This document shows, in pieces, positions 8,138 to 17,351 of a stretch of DNA of 64,000 nt (the first letter of the stretch is position 1; each line of letters begins with the position of its first letter). The notes below the pieces were generated by a model. It had not been told where the DNA came from, made no database searches, and saw only the letters and a program-made list of their open reading frames with translations. Source of the DNA: Fidelibacterota bacterium (GTDB lineage: Bacteria; Pseudomonadota; Alphaproteobacteria; Rhodospirillales; Rhodospirillaceae); the NCBI GenBank assembly GCA_947476275.1, contig CANJPQ010000001.1:186001-250000 (forward strand), in the 5' to 3' direction. The position numbers and the translations under genes were made by a program.

Positions 8138-9484
8138 ATGAGTCTCGCGGCGCGCCTTGCCGGATTCGCCGTCGATCTGTCCTGGGATCGCATTGCGCCG
8201 CTGCGGCAGAAGCGTATCCGCTGGGCCGCCGCCGATTTCTACGCCCTCACCGCCGCCGGCGCCGTCACCGAGGATGCCTGGCTCGCCGACGTGCTGGCCC
8301 ATCCCGGCGATGTCGCGGTGCCCGGCCTCAAGACCACATACACACGCGAGAGCGCCATTCTTGCTATGGGCACGGTCGGTGCGTTGTTGCAGGCGCACGA
8401 TTGGTTCAAGCCCGCGGGCCTGCACGGCTCGTCGGTGATCGTGCCGGCGGCGTGGGTGTGCTGGGATCGCGCACGCCATTCCGTGGCCGACCTGCTGACG
8501 GCGATTGCGGCCGGCTACGAGATCACCAACCGCCTCGGCCTGCTGTGCGCGGTCAACGCTTCACCGGGCGCGGCTGGCACCTCGACCATGGGCGCCGTCG
8601 GCGCGGCTGCGGCCGTGTCGCGACTGATGGGATTCGATAAGAAGACCACCGCCGCGGCACTTTCTATGGCCGGCGTTTATGCGCCGCTCGCCTCCGTCGG
8701 CCCCATGCGCGAGCACGCCAGTGCCGCGCCTATGCACAACGGCCTCGCTGCGCGTGCAGGGTACGAGGCAGCAATGATGGCAAAGGCGGGTCTGGATGCC
8801 GGAGCGCACGTGTTCGAGGGCAACAATTGGGGCCAGCCGGGCTTTGTCGCATTCCTCGGCGGTGCGGGCGGGCAAGACTCGCTCGCGGCCTTCACGCCGG
8901 AGACGTGGAACCTCGAGACGGTCGATCAGGTCTTCTTCAAGGACCTTCCGGCGTGCGCGCGCAATCAAGCCATCGTCAAAGCGGTCCTCGGCCTCGTTAT
9001 CGATGAGAAGGTAGGCAACGACGTGCGCGCCATTCGCATCGTCACCGATCCGCGCACGGTCGCCTTCGACCACACCAACGGCGCGCCATTCGGGCTCTAC
9101 GACCGCCTTATGTCCTATCGCTGGCAGGTCGCCAGCACCTTGGTTCATGGCGACTACGGCCTCGCAAATCTCGACCAAGGTCCCAATGAACCGGCAGTGG
9201 CCGAAATGATGGCGCGCATCACGGTGCACGCCTCCGACGAATTCACCCCCGGCGGCAACCGCCAACCCGGTGCGCGGGTAGAAGTGGACACAGATCGGGC
9301 CACCTTTGCCGCAGAACGGCGCCTGGATTTCGATCTACCGCTTGAAGCAGGCTGGTTCACGCCTTATTGCACTCCGGCTACCTCCATGGACGAAGCCGGG
9401 ATGGAACGGAAGTATTTCGCCTTCGCCGGCCGGTCCTTGTCCCGCGGCACGGCGAAAGCCACGTTGGACCTGTTGTTGAACTGA
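8138..9484 (+). CDS. MmgE/PrpD family protein, copy 2
   Basis: 448 residues. Family features include the Ala-rich helical segment NASPGAAGTSTMGAVGAAAAVSRLMGF and the MREHASAAPMHNGLAARAGYEAAMMAKAGL block, which in this superfamily shapes the active-site lid. It differs strongly from copy 1 (lacking its LDFHD motif, with HDWFKPAGLHGSS at the equivalent place), so the two are not recent duplicates and probably act on different intermediates or as a heteromer. It is 8 bp after the hydrolase and 1 bp before the CoA-transferase gene. Confidence 0.85.
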   Translation: MSLAARLAGFAVDLSWDRIAPLRQKRIRWAAADFYALTAAGAVTEDAWLADVLAHPGDVAVPGLKTTYTRESAILAMGTVGALLQAHDWFKPAGLHGSSVIVPAAWVCWDRARHSVADLLTAIAAGYEITNRLGLLCAVNASPGAAGTSTMGAVGAAAAVSRLMGFDKKTTAAALSMAGVYAPLASVGPMREHASAAPMHNGLAARAGYEAAMMAKAGLDAGAHVFEGNNWGQPGFVAFLGGAGGQDSLAAFTPETWNLETVDQVFFKDLPACARNQAIVKAVLGLVIDEKVGNDVRAIRIVTDPRTVAFDHTNGAPFGLYDRLMSYRWQVASTLVHGDYGLANLDQGPNEPAVAEMMARITVHASDEFTPGGNRQPGARVEVDTDRATFAAERRLDFDLPLEAGWFTPYCTPATSMDEAGMERKYFAFAGRSLSRGTAKATLDLLLN

Positions 9485-9485
9485 T

Positions 9486-10622
9486 ATGGCAGACGCAAAA
9501 CGCAAAGGCCCGCTGGACGGATTGTTGGCGGTATCCCTCGAGCAAGCGGTAGCGGCCCCCTATTGCAGCTCGCGGCTTGCCGATGCTGGCGCGCGCGTCA
9601 TCAAGATCGAGCGGCCGGAAGGCGACTTCGCGCGCGGCTACGACAAAGCCGTGCACGGCACGTCGAGCTATTTCGTCTGGCTCAACCGCGGCAAGCAAAG
9701 CCTGGTCGCGGATATCAAGGAGCCAAACGATGCAGCGCTCATGCATCGCCTGCTTTCAAAGGCCGATGTGTTCATCCAGAATCTCGCGCCCGGTGCGGCG
9801 GCGCGCTCGGGGTTCGGCTCCGAACAGCTGCGCGCAAAATATCCGCGCCTGATCACCGTCGACATCAGTGGCTACGGCGAAGGCAACGCCTACGCCGACA
9901 TGAAGGCCTATGATCTGCTGGTGCAGGCCGAAAGCGGGCTGGCCATGATTACCGGGCGCCCGGAAGGGCCGGGCCGCGTCGGCGTCTCCGTATGTGACAT
10001 CTCCTGTGGCATGGTGTCCTATTCCGGCATCCTGGAAGCGCTGATCGAACGCGGCATCACCGGCAAGGGCAAGGGGCTCAAGATCAGCCTGTTCGACGGC
10101 GTGGCGGATTGGATGACCCAACCGCTGTTGTACTTCGAGGGCACCGGCAAGGCGCAAGCCCGCGTCGGTCTGGCCCATCCCACCATCTGCCCCTACGGCG
10201 CATTTGAACTGGTCGATGGCACGCTGGTGCTGATCAGCATCCAGAACGAGCGCGAGTGGCAGGATCTCTGCACCCACTTCCTCGGCCAGCCGGAGTTGCC
10301 CAAACAGCCGGGCTTCGAGAACAACACAGCGCGGGTGAAGAACCGCCCCCAGGTTGACGCCATCGTGGCGGCGAAGATGAAGACGCTCGACCGCGCCGGC
10401 GTCACCGCCTTGCTCAATACCGCCAAGACCGCCTTCGGCTTCGTCAACGATCTCGCCTCTTTGGCGCATCACCCGGCGCTGCGGCGCATCGACGTTGCGG
10501 TGCCGGGCGGCACCGCCTCCATTGTCGCGCCGCCGATGATCGACGGCACGCCAAAGCAACTCGGCCCCGTTCCGGCGGTCGGCGAACATTCCGCCGCGAT
10601 CCGCGCCGAGTTTGCCGCCTAA
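9486..10622 (+). CDS. Class III (CaiB/BaiF) CoA-transferase
   Basis: 378 residues. Typical class III features: VSLEQAVAAPYCSSRLADAGARVIKIERPEGDFAR near the N-terminus, LNRGKQSLVADIK, and KAYDLLVQAESG, where Asp143 is the expected covalent catalytic aspartate. Enzymes of this family move CoA between succinate, formate, carnitine, itaconate or citramalate-type acids. It starts 1 bp after the stop of MmgE/PrpD copy 2, so it is part of the same operon and probably activates the substrate acid before dehydration or cleavage. Acceptor specificity cannot be read from sequence. Confidence 0.9.
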   Translation: MADAKRKGPLDGLLAVSLEQAVAAPYCSSRLADAGARVIKIERPEGDFARGYDKAVHGTSSYFVWLNRGKQSLVADIKEPNDAALMHRLLSKADVFIQNLAPGAAARSGFGSEQLRAKYPRLITVDISGYGEGNAYADMKAYDLLVQAESGLAMITGRPEGPGRVGVSVCDISCGMVSYSGILEALIERGITGKGKGLKISLFDGVADWMTQPLLYFEGTGKAQARVGLAHPTICPYGAFELVDGTLVLISIQNEREWQDLCTHFLGQPELPKQPGFENNTARVKNRPQVDAIVAAKMKTLDRAGVTALLNTAKTAFGFVNDLASLAHHPALRRIDVAVPGGTASIVAPPMIDGTPKQLGPVPAVGEHSAAIRAEFAA

Positions 10623-10631
10623 GGATCATCC

Positions 10632-11459
10632 ATGTCCGACCAGCCGACCCTCCGCCGCGGTTATGTCGAGAGCCCGTGGGGCCAGCTGCACTACGCCCAG
10701 GCGACGCCGCCCCGCGACACCGGCCGCACGCCGCTGGTGATGCTGCACGGCAGTCCGTTTTCGTCGAAGGAATATGCCGCGATGCTGCCGGAGATGGGCC
10801 GCGACCGCATCGCCATCGCCTTCGACAATCCTGGGGCCGGTGGCTCGGATGGGCCCGGCCGGGAGGCCACGCTGGAAGAATACGCCGCCGTTGTCGCGGG
10901 CGGGATCGCCGCGCTCGGCTACGGGCCGGCGAAACCAATCGACCTGCTCGGCACTCTGACCGGCGGCTCTATCGCCACCGAGATCGCCATCGCGCAGCCG
11001 AAGATGGTGCGCCATCTCGTCCTGCCGGGTGTGTTGATCTCCAGCGAAGATCAAATCCGCAAATCCCTGGCCGAGTTGTCCTTCCCCGAATCGTCGGTGA
11101 AATTCTTCGAGGAGTTCGCAACAACTCTGCTGCCGCGCTACGCCAAGGACGCGCCCGCCGACAAAGAAGGCGACCGTCTGTGGGGCGAGATGATCGCCGA
11201 CTCCCTGCGGCCCGTCGCCAAACGCGAGACGATTCACGTTGCCGCCTACACTTACGGCTACCGCAAGCGGGAGCGTATGGGGCAGGTGACCGTGCCGGTG
11301 ATCCTGCTGGCGACAGGGAGTTTCATGCGCCCCTCGACCCTCGCCGCCAAGGGCGCGTTCCCGCACGAGACGTTTGTCGATGTTCCCGAATTCCGCGCCG
11401 ATGCGTTCCGCACGCAGACGCGGGAATTCGGCGGTCTCTTGCGCAAGCTGCTCGATTAG
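10632..11459 (+). CDS. Alpha/beta hydrolase-fold protein lacking the catalytic serine
   Basis: 275 residues, last gene of the rightward operon. The fold is clear: VMLHGSPFSS (about 36-45), FDNPGAGGSDGPG, and IATEIAIAQPKMVRHLVLPG. At the nucleophile elbow the sequence is LLGTLTGGS (105-113), so Leu109 replaces the Ser/Cys/Asp of GxSxG. The acid region reads ILLATGSFMRPS without an Asp, and I see no conserved GxxH. It therefore looks like a non-hydrolytic family member, perhaps a binding or regulatory partner, although the frame is intact and no decay is visible. Its 3' end overlaps the convergent MFS gene by 4 bp. Confidence 0.75.
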   Translation: MSDQPTLRRGYVESPWGQLHYAQATPPRDTGRTPLVMLHGSPFSSKEYAAMLPEMGRDRIAIAFDNPGAGGSDGPGREATLEEYAAVVAGGIAALGYGPAKPIDLLGTLTGGSIATEIAIAQPKMVRHLVLPGVLISSEDQIRKSLAELSFPESSVKFFEEFATTLLPRYAKDAPADKEGDRLWGEMIADSLRPVAKRETIHVAAYTYGYRKRERMGQVTVPVILLATGSFMRPSTLAAKGAFPHETFVDVPEFRADAFRTQTREFGGLLRKLLD

Positions 11460-12772
11460 AACTCGGCTTCCGAGGTCGCCCGCGCGAACGGCTTCAGCGA
11501 CAGCCACAGCAACACAGCCGCAATCGGCGTCATGATCGTCGGCACGATCGCGCACGACAGATACACCGACGTATCGTTGCCGAACACGCGGTCGGTGAAG
11601 AGCGCGACGACTGTCGGGCCCAGGCCGATGCCGGCCAGGTTGACGCAGAAGAAATAGATCGCGGTCACTTGGCCGCGCATCTGGTTCGGCGTCAGTTCCT
11701 GGAATGCCGCCGCCGCCGCGCCGAACGGCAGGCTCGCGCCGAACACGAACACGCCATAGACCATCAGCGATATCTGGGCATCGCCGATCAACGGCGCAAT
11801 CGCCCCAGTGGGCAACGCGATCAGCGCCGCGATAACGCCGACCATCACGTTGCCGCTGCGGTGGCCACGGCCTTTCAACCACGCCGCCAACGCCCCGCCG
11901 CTAAGGATCCCGACGGTGCCGACGATGGCGAGCATGAGGCCAAATCTGAGTCCTGCGTCCTTTGCCGTCCAGTGGTGGACGCGGATGAAATAGGTCGGCA
12001 CCCAGGCACTCACGCCGTTGTAAGCGAGGCCCAGGGAGGCATATCCCGCCATCATCAGACCGTAAGCGCCGCGCCGGTTGACGATGTAGCGGATCACTAC
12101 GCGCAGCGGCATAACGGGGCCGCCGTCGCGCTGCAGTACCCCGCGCCGCACCGGCTCCTTCACGGTACCGAGCAGCAGCACCACCAGAAGACCGGGCAAG
12201 CCGACCCACAGGAACACCAGCTGCCAGGGCTCCATATGGCCGACGATCGGCAACTCCATCGGCTGCACCATACCGATCAGCGTGCCGCCGGCGATCAGCG
12301 CGAGGCCCGAGCCCACATACAGGGCTGCGGTGTATACGCTCATCGCATAGGGCAACCGCTGGGGCGGAAAATAATCCGCGATGATGGAATAGGCCGATGG
12401 CGACAATGCAGCTTCCCCCACGCCGACGCCGACGCGGAACAGGAACATCTGCGTGAAGTTGCGCGCAAGCCCGCACAGCGCCGTCATCAGGCTCCAGAAG
12501 AACACGCCGACCGCCATGATGCGCACCCGGTTGTGACGATCGGCGAGTCGGCCGATGGGAATGCCGAGCAGGGTGTAGAAGATCGCGAACGCCAATCCAT
12601 GCAGCAGGCTGAGCTGCGTATCGCTGATGCCCAGCGATGCGCGGATCGGCGCAACCATCAGCGTCAGGATCGAGCGATCGATGTAGGAGAAAGTGTAGGC
12701 GAGCATGAAAACGGCCACCACGTACCAGGCAGCGGCCGGCGACGGGTAAGGCGAGGTGTCGCGTGTGCTCAT
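11456..12772 (-). CDS. MFS transporter (spinster-like), copy 1
   Basis: 438 residues. The ATG at 12772 is chosen because it overlaps the DUF1838 stop by one base (TGATG), a typical coupled arrangement; in-frame sequence upstream runs through that gene in another frame. About 12 membrane segments are visible. FSYIDRSILTLMVAPI in the first helix and GRLADRHNRVRIM between helices 2 and 3 fit the major facilitator superfamily. It closely resembles the second carrier at 43931-45244 (shared SFIDR/ADRFNR pattern). It probably imports the organic acid or steroid-like substrate of the island. Confidence 0.88.
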   Translation of the reverse strand: MSTRDTSPYPSPAAAWYVVAVFMLAYTFSYIDRSILTLMVAPIRASLGISDTQLSLLHGLAFAIFYTLLGIPIGRLADRHNRVRIMAVGVFFWSLMTALCGLARNFTQMFLFRVGVGVGEAALSPSAYSIIADYFPPQRLPYAMSVYTAALYVGSGLALIAGGTLIGMVQPMELPIVGHMEPWQLVFLWVGLPGLLVVLLLGTVKEPVRRGVLQRDGGPVMPLRVVIRYIVNRRGAYGLMMAGYASLGLAYNGVSAWVPTYFIRVHHWTAKDAGLRFGLMLAIVGTVGILSGGALAAWLKGRGHRSGNVMVGVIAALIALPTGAIAPLIGDAQISLMVYGVFVFGASLPFGAAAAAFQELTPNQMRGQVTAIYFFCVNLAGIGLGPTVVALFTDRVFGNDTSVYLSCAIVPTIMTPIAAVLLWLSLKPFARATSEAEF

Positions 12773-13518
12773 CAAAATGCGGGCGCGAGAGGCTCGGTGC
12801 GGAACTGCGGGAACAGATCCAGCAGCCGTGTCTGTGCGGTCGCGTTCTGATGTTCCGCCGGGGTGCTCTTGGTCAAGATACCATGCACCGTGCTGCCTCC
12901 CGTGCGCGCGCCGAGGCCGAGCCAGGGCGCGAGGCCGTCCAGCGTGAAGGAGTAAGAACCCTCCGCCTGCGCCGAAGGCTTGTCGAGATCCGCGGCGTTG
13001 GCGAAGAACGACAGCACCGTGTGCGCTTGCATGCCTTCCTTCGGCATCGTGCCGTCCGGCAACGGCAAGCCGCGGGTCTTGCGCTCGGTTTGTTGCAGCA
13101 ACACGCGGCCCCCCGGCAATTCGCGCAACGTTACGTCGGCACTTTGAATATTCGCATGTGGCTGCACGATGTCCAGACGTACGCCGGCCTCCGTGCGCGT
13201 GATGGTGTAATGACCCGGTCCTTCCAGGAACGACCGCGGCGGCGTCAGCTGGTGTCCGGTGATCGGGTTCACGAACGGTGCGGCGATTTCGCCGGTGCGC
13301 GGATCGCGGAAGTAGCCGATCTCGCGCCAATGGATGCGGAAGCTGTCGGGCGAAAGCGTCTGCGTCCGGTAGGCCATGATGGTCTCGGCCTCCAGCAGCG
13401 GTATGGACGGCAAGCCGTCCACCTCCACCATCAGCGTGCCGAAATACCACCACCACACCTCTTCGGAGCCGGTGGTGGAAAGGATGCGGCGATACGTGTC
13501 GAACAGATCGTGTGTCAT
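12772..13518 (-). CDS. DUF1838 family protein
   Basis: 248 residues from ATG 13518. Segments such as VWWWYFGTLMVEVDG, NPITGHQLTPPRSFLEGPG and LSFFANAADLDKPS match my recollection of DUF1838, a family of unknown function common in Proteobacteria, often near steroid or terpenoid catabolic genes. I see no signal peptide, cofactor motif or catalytic triad. It is coupled to the MFS gene downstream by a 1-bp stop/start overlap. Family assignment is moderately sure; function unknown. Confidence 0.65.
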   Translation of the reverse strand: MTHDLFDTYRRILSTTGSEEVWWWYFGTLMVEVDGLPSIPLLEAETIMAYRTQTLSPDSFRIHWREIGYFRDPRTGEIAAPFVNPITGHQLTPPRSFLEGPGHYTITRTEAGVRLDIVQPHANIQSADVTLRELPGGRVLLQQTERKTRGLPLPDGTMPKEGMQAHTVLSFFANAADLDKPSAQAEGSYSFTLDGLAPWLGLGARTGGSTVHGILTKSTPAEHQNATAQTRLLDLFPQFRTEPLAPAF

Positions 13519-13631
13519 GCAGCCCCTTATAGAGCGCAGGATAGAGCGCGACCCCGCACTGTATGCGCTGGACCGGATATTTGCAGCGATATGGAGTTGG
13601 CGGGTTGGGCCGATCCGCCTACAACGAGAAC

Positions 13632-14681
13632 ATGAGCCAAGCCCACCCCGCCACCGCAAACGCCTTGCGGTTCCCGTTCGCGGAACCGCCGGCTTTCGGC
13701 GAACCGCGCGAGGTGGCGCCCGGCATCCTGTGGCTGCGCCTGCCGCTGCCCTTCGCGCTCAATCACATCAATGTCTGGATTCTTCGCGACGACGACGGCG
13801 TCACACTGGTCGACAGCGGTATCTTCAACGACGTCACCCAGGCCGCATGGAACGGCGTGTTCGACGGCTTGCTCAAGGGCGTGCCGGTCAAACAGGTGAT
13901 CTCTACTCACTATCATCCGGACCACATGGGCGCGGCGGGATGGCTGTCGCAGCGATTCGGCGCGCCGTTCTTCACCACCCAGGCGGAATGGGACGCCGCG
14001 CGACTGTACGCGGACACGCCGCAAGACATCCTGATGGCGCAACTCGTGGCGGAATACTGCCGCGCCGGTTTGCCCCATGACCTCGCGGATCAGTTCATGA
14101 GCGTGCGGGCGCTCAAGCGCAATCACAACGGTCCGCTCGCGCCCACGGTCAACATCCTCGACACCGGCTCGCGCATTGCCGCCGGGGGTACCACATGGCG
14201 CCTGGTCATCGGCCGCGGTCATTCGCCGGAACTCGGCGCGCTGTATGCGGAGGAACGCGGTGTCCTGATCGCCGGCGACCAGGTGTTGCCGGGGATCACC
14301 CCCAATGTGAGCGTCCAACCGCACGATCTGGATGCGGATCCGCTCAAGCTGTTCCTCGCGACCTTGCAGGATTTCCGGCGGCTGCCCGAAGGCACGTTCG
14401 TGTTGCCCTCCCACAAGCTGCCGTTCTACGGCCTGCGAGAGCGTATCGACGACATTGTCGCCCACCATGGCACGCGACTGGTCATTGCCCGGGAAGCCAC
14501 CGCAAACGGCGCCACTGCCGCGAATGTGATGGCCGCCCTGTTTCCCCGCCCGCTCGATGCGCACCAGACGTTCTTCGCCATCGGCGAAACCCTGGCCCAT
14601 CTCAATTATCTGGTCGGAACGGGCGAAATGACCCGCGCGGAAGAAGGCGGCGTCTACCGATACCGTTCGCACGCGGCCTAG
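13632..14681 (+). CDS. MBL-fold metallo-hydrolase
   Basis: 349 residues from ATG 13632. The metallo-beta-lactamase signature THYHPDHMG supplies His93, His95, Asp97 and His98. Later ligands are in GRGHSPEL and AGDQVLPG, and a helical C-terminal domain ends in HLNYLVGTGEM, as in the multidomain GloB/beta-lactamase-like proteins that bind two metals. It probably hydrolyses a thioester, lactone or phosphodiester; CoA-ester hydrolysis would suit the neighbourhood. It is divergent from the DUF1838 gene across 113 bp. Confidence 0.88.
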   Translation: MSQAHPATANALRFPFAEPPAFGEPREVAPGILWLRLPLPFALNHINVWILRDDDGVTLVDSGIFNDVTQAAWNGVFDGLLKGVPVKQVISTHYHPDHMGAAGWLSQRFGAPFFTTQAEWDAARLYADTPQDILMAQLVAEYCRAGLPHDLADQFMSVRALKRNHNGPLAPTVNILDTGSRIAAGGTTWRLVIGRGHSPELGALYAEERGVLIAGDQVLPGITPNVSVQPHDLDADPLKLFLATLQDFRRLPEGTFVLPSHKLPFYGLRERIDDIVAHHGTRLVIAREATANGATAANVMAALFPRPLDAHQTFFAIGETLAHLNYLVGTGEMTRAEEGGVYRYRSHAA

Positions 14682-14781
14682 CCCGTTCTATAGACATGTC
14701 TCTGCATGGGCATCGCGGCGTCGGTGATTGACAGCCCGCCGGGGGCGGCCTGTGCTCGCCGTTTGGGAGCGAGGGGACACA

Positions 14782-16128
14782 GTGAACACCGATGAACGCC
14801 TTCCGGTCGGCCTGAAGTTCGGCTGGTCCATCGGCGCCGTGGGCGCGGTGTGCATGTTGGTCATGGTCAACGTGCTCATCATGTATTTCATGGTGAACTA
14901 CCTCGGCATCGACCCGGCGCTGGCCGGCGCGGTGGTCTTCGCCACGCGCCTCTATGACATGTTCTTCGACCCGGCCATGGGGTGGCTGAGCGACCGGGTG
15001 CGCACCCGTTGGGGCCGGCGCCGGCCGTGGATGCTGCTCGCAGCCCTCATCAGCGGTGTCGCCGCGGTTGCCGCCTTCAATCCGCCCGCGCTGGAGCCGA
15101 CGTTTGCGCTGCCGGCCTATATGTTCCTGATCCTGGTGCTCTACTTCTCCGGCTACACGATGTTCTACATCCCATTCATGGCGATGCCGGCGGAGATGAC
15201 GCGCGACTACGACGAGCGCACGTCGATCATGTCCTACCGCACCTTCTCCAGCGGCGCCGGCGGCATGGTGGCGACGGCGCTGGCGCCTCTGCTCGTGGCG
15301 CAGCTCGGCCGCACGCGGGAGGCTTACGCCACCACGGGCGCCATCGTCGCGGTCATCATCGTCGTCGCGATGATCATCTCGCTCCTGTCCACCGGCGGCG
15401 CGCGCCACACGGAGCCGACGACGGTACGCTATCCGGCGAAGGAATGGATCGTCTCCGTTTTCGGCAACGGACCCATGATGGCGCTGTTGGCGGCGAAGCT
15501 GTTCATCTACTTCGCCGTCTCGATCCAGGCGGGGCTGGGCCTGTTCTTCATGACCAGCGCGCTGCATCGCGGCGAGCCGGGCCAAGCCCTGTTCGGGGGC
15601 CTGATGAACGGCGTGACCCTTGTCGCCATTCCTTTTTGGGTCCGCTTCGTGAAAGGTAAGGTGAAGCAGCGCATGCTGATCCTCGCGACCACCATCTATG
15701 CCGCGGCCATGTTCTCCTGGATTCTCGCGACGCCGGAAGAGTCGACCGTGATCTTCGTCATCCGCTCCAGCATCGTCGGCGTCGGCTATGCCGGCCTAGT
15801 GCTGATGATCCTGTCGATGTTGCCGGACGTGATCGAACACGACTTCAACCGGACCGGCCTGCGCCGTGAAGGCTTGCTGTCTGCGGTGTTCGCCTTCGTC
15901 GAGAAGTTGGCCTACGCCTTCACGCCGTTGGTCACGGGCATACTGCTGAAGCTCACGGGCTACGTCCAAGGCCAGGGCGGCACGCTGGCGCAGCCGGCGG
16001 AAGCCGTGATGGGTATTCGGCTGGGCATGGCGTTGGCGCCGGCCGGGATGGCGCTGTTCGGCTTATTGTTCCTGCGCTTCTATCACCTGGACGCAGCGCG
16101 GTTGAAAGCGGAGGCGCGGGCCGAATGA
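14782..16128 (+). CDS. MFS_2/GPH-type sodium- or proton-coupled symporter
   Basis: 448 residues. The GTG at 14782 is favoured over a more upstream ATG because GAGGGG lies 5 nt before it and the hydrophobic chain starts soon after. The motifs MFFDPAMGWLSDRVRTRWGRRRPW and YIPFMAMPAEMTRDYDERTS are hallmarks of the glycoside-pentoside-hexuronide (GPH) cation symporter family, with about 12 membrane helices. Its last four bases overlap the ATG of the next MFS gene (ATGA), so two different carriers are co-translated. Confidence 0.87.
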   Translation: MNTDERLPVGLKFGWSIGAVGAVCMLVMVNVLIMYFMVNYLGIDPALAGAVVFATRLYDMFFDPAMGWLSDRVRTRWGRRRPWMLLAALISGVAAVAAFNPPALEPTFALPAYMFLILVLYFSGYTMFYIPFMAMPAEMTRDYDERTSIMSYRTFSSGAGGMVATALAPLLVAQLGRTREAYATTGAIVAVIIVVAMIISLLSTGGARHTEPTTVRYPAKEWIVSVFGNGPMMALLAAKLFIYFAVSIQAGLGLFFMTSALHRGEPGQALFGGLMNGVTLVAIPFWVRFVKGKVKQRMLILATTIYAAAMFSWILATPEESTVIFVIRSSIVGVGYAGLVLMILSMLPDVIEHDFNRTGLRREGLLSAVFAFVEKLAYAFTPLVTGILLKLTGYVQGQGGTLAQPAEAVMGIRLGMALAPAGMALFGLLFLRFYHLDAARLKAEARAE

Positions 16129-17351
16129 TGCATTCTGAATTCAGGCGAGACTGGGGCACGGTACTCGCCTCCACCGTCGGCGTAATGGCCAGTTGCATCA
16201 CTCTGGTGAACTACAGCCTGGGTGTCTTCGTTCTGCCCCTCACCGCGGAGTTCGGCTGGGCGCGGCGCGACATCATGCTGGCCACAACCTTCGTCAGCAC
16301 CGGCGCCTTGTTGACCAGCTTCATGGCCGGCTGGCTTGCGGATCGCATCAACCTCGGTTGGTTGATTGCCGTGTCGCAGATCATGTTCGGCCTCGCGTTC
16401 TGCGCCTTGTCCGTCTTCACCAATAACTTGACGGTGTTCTACGGAATCTATCTCTCCATGGCGTTCTTTGCCGGCGGCACCCTGCCGATCACGTTCACCA
16501 AGATCGTCGCGTCGCGGTTCGAGCGTCATCGCGGGCTTGCCATCGGGCTGACGCTGGCCGGAACGGGTTTGTCCGGCTTCATCGTGCCACCGGTCGTGGG
16601 CTACTTCGTCAACACCTATGGCTGGCGCGTGGGCTATCTGGCGGTTGCTGCGTTCCCGCTGCTCCTTGCGATGCCGCTGTCGCTGCTGTTCCTGCGTCGC
16701 GCCACGCCCGCGGCAAACGCGGTCAGCGGCATCGCCAGCTACGGCATGACATTGGCCGAAGCGGTGCGCACCTGGCGTTACTGGGTGATGGTGGTGGCGT
16801 TCTTCGTCGCGTCCGCCGCCGCCACCGTGGTCTCGGCGAACGCCGTGCCGCTCCTGATCGGTCGCGGCTTCGAGGCGCAGACCGCCGCCAATCTCGCCGG
16901 CATCTACGGGCTTGCGGTGATCGCGGGCCGCATCATCGTCGGCTCCTTGGCCGACAAATTCTGGGCGCCGCCGATTGCCTTGGCCGTGCTGGTGCCGTCG
17001 GCGGTGGCGACGGTGCTGCTGGTAACGATCCCGCTGAATGTGCCGATCGCGCTGCTGCTGATCGCGATCCTCGGCCTCGGCACCGGTGCTGAAGGCGACC
17101 TGCTGTCCTACATCGTCACGCGCTATTTCGGGATCAAAGCGTACGGCAAGATTTTCTCCGGCATCTTCGTGGCCTTCATCGCGGCCATCGCGATTACCGC
17201 GCCTTTGTCCGGCCTCGCCTATGACATGACGAAGTCCTACACGCCGGCGATGCTGGCCGCGGCGGGCGGCTGGCTCCTCTGCGGTCTGCTGTTTATGACC
17301 CTCGGGCCGTATCCGAAATGGCAGACGGACCCGAGCGCGGCCGCGCGGTAG
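16125..17351 (+). CDS. MFS transporter (monocarboxylate/oxalate-type)
   Basis: 408 residues, about 12 membrane segments. FGWARRDIMLATTFVSTGALLTSFMAGWLADRI is the first cytoplasmic-loop region of MFS_1 carriers of the oxalate/formate and monocarboxylate group. It starts within the stop codon of the GPH symporter. Its 3' end overlaps the convergent IclR gene by 59 bp, so the C-terminal 19 codons of each share DNA. Probable role: uptake of a carboxylate feeding the island. Confidence 0.87.
   Translation: MMHSEFRRDWGTVLASTVGVMASCITLVNYSLGVFVLPLTAEFGWARRDIMLATTFVSTGALLTSFMAGWLADRINLGWLIAVSQIMFGLAFCALSVFTNNLTVFYGIYLSMAFFAGGTLPITFTKIVASRFERHRGLAIGLTLAGTGLSGFIVPPVVGYFVNTYGWRVGYLAVAAFPLLLAMPLSLLFLRRATPAANAVSGIASYGMTLAEAVRTWRYWVMVVAFFVASAAATVVSANAVPLLIGRGFEAQTAANLAGIYGLAVIAGRIIVGSLADKFWAPPIALAVLVPSAVATVLLVTIPLNVPIALLLIAILGLGTGAEGDLLSYIVTRYFGIKAYGKIFSGIFVAFIAAIAITAPLSGLAYDMTKSYTPAMLAAAGGWLLCGLLFMTLGPYPKWQTDPSAAAR

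Noticed and set aside
10676-12850. 724-codon plus-strand open frame
   Set aside because: Shadow of the pseudo-hydrolase in another frame and antisense of the MFS gene; low-complexity charged composition.
12773-13456. N-terminal extension of MFS transporter 1
   Set aside because: The extension lies in another frame of the DUF1838 gene; the overlap start at 12772 fits MFS length and coupling.
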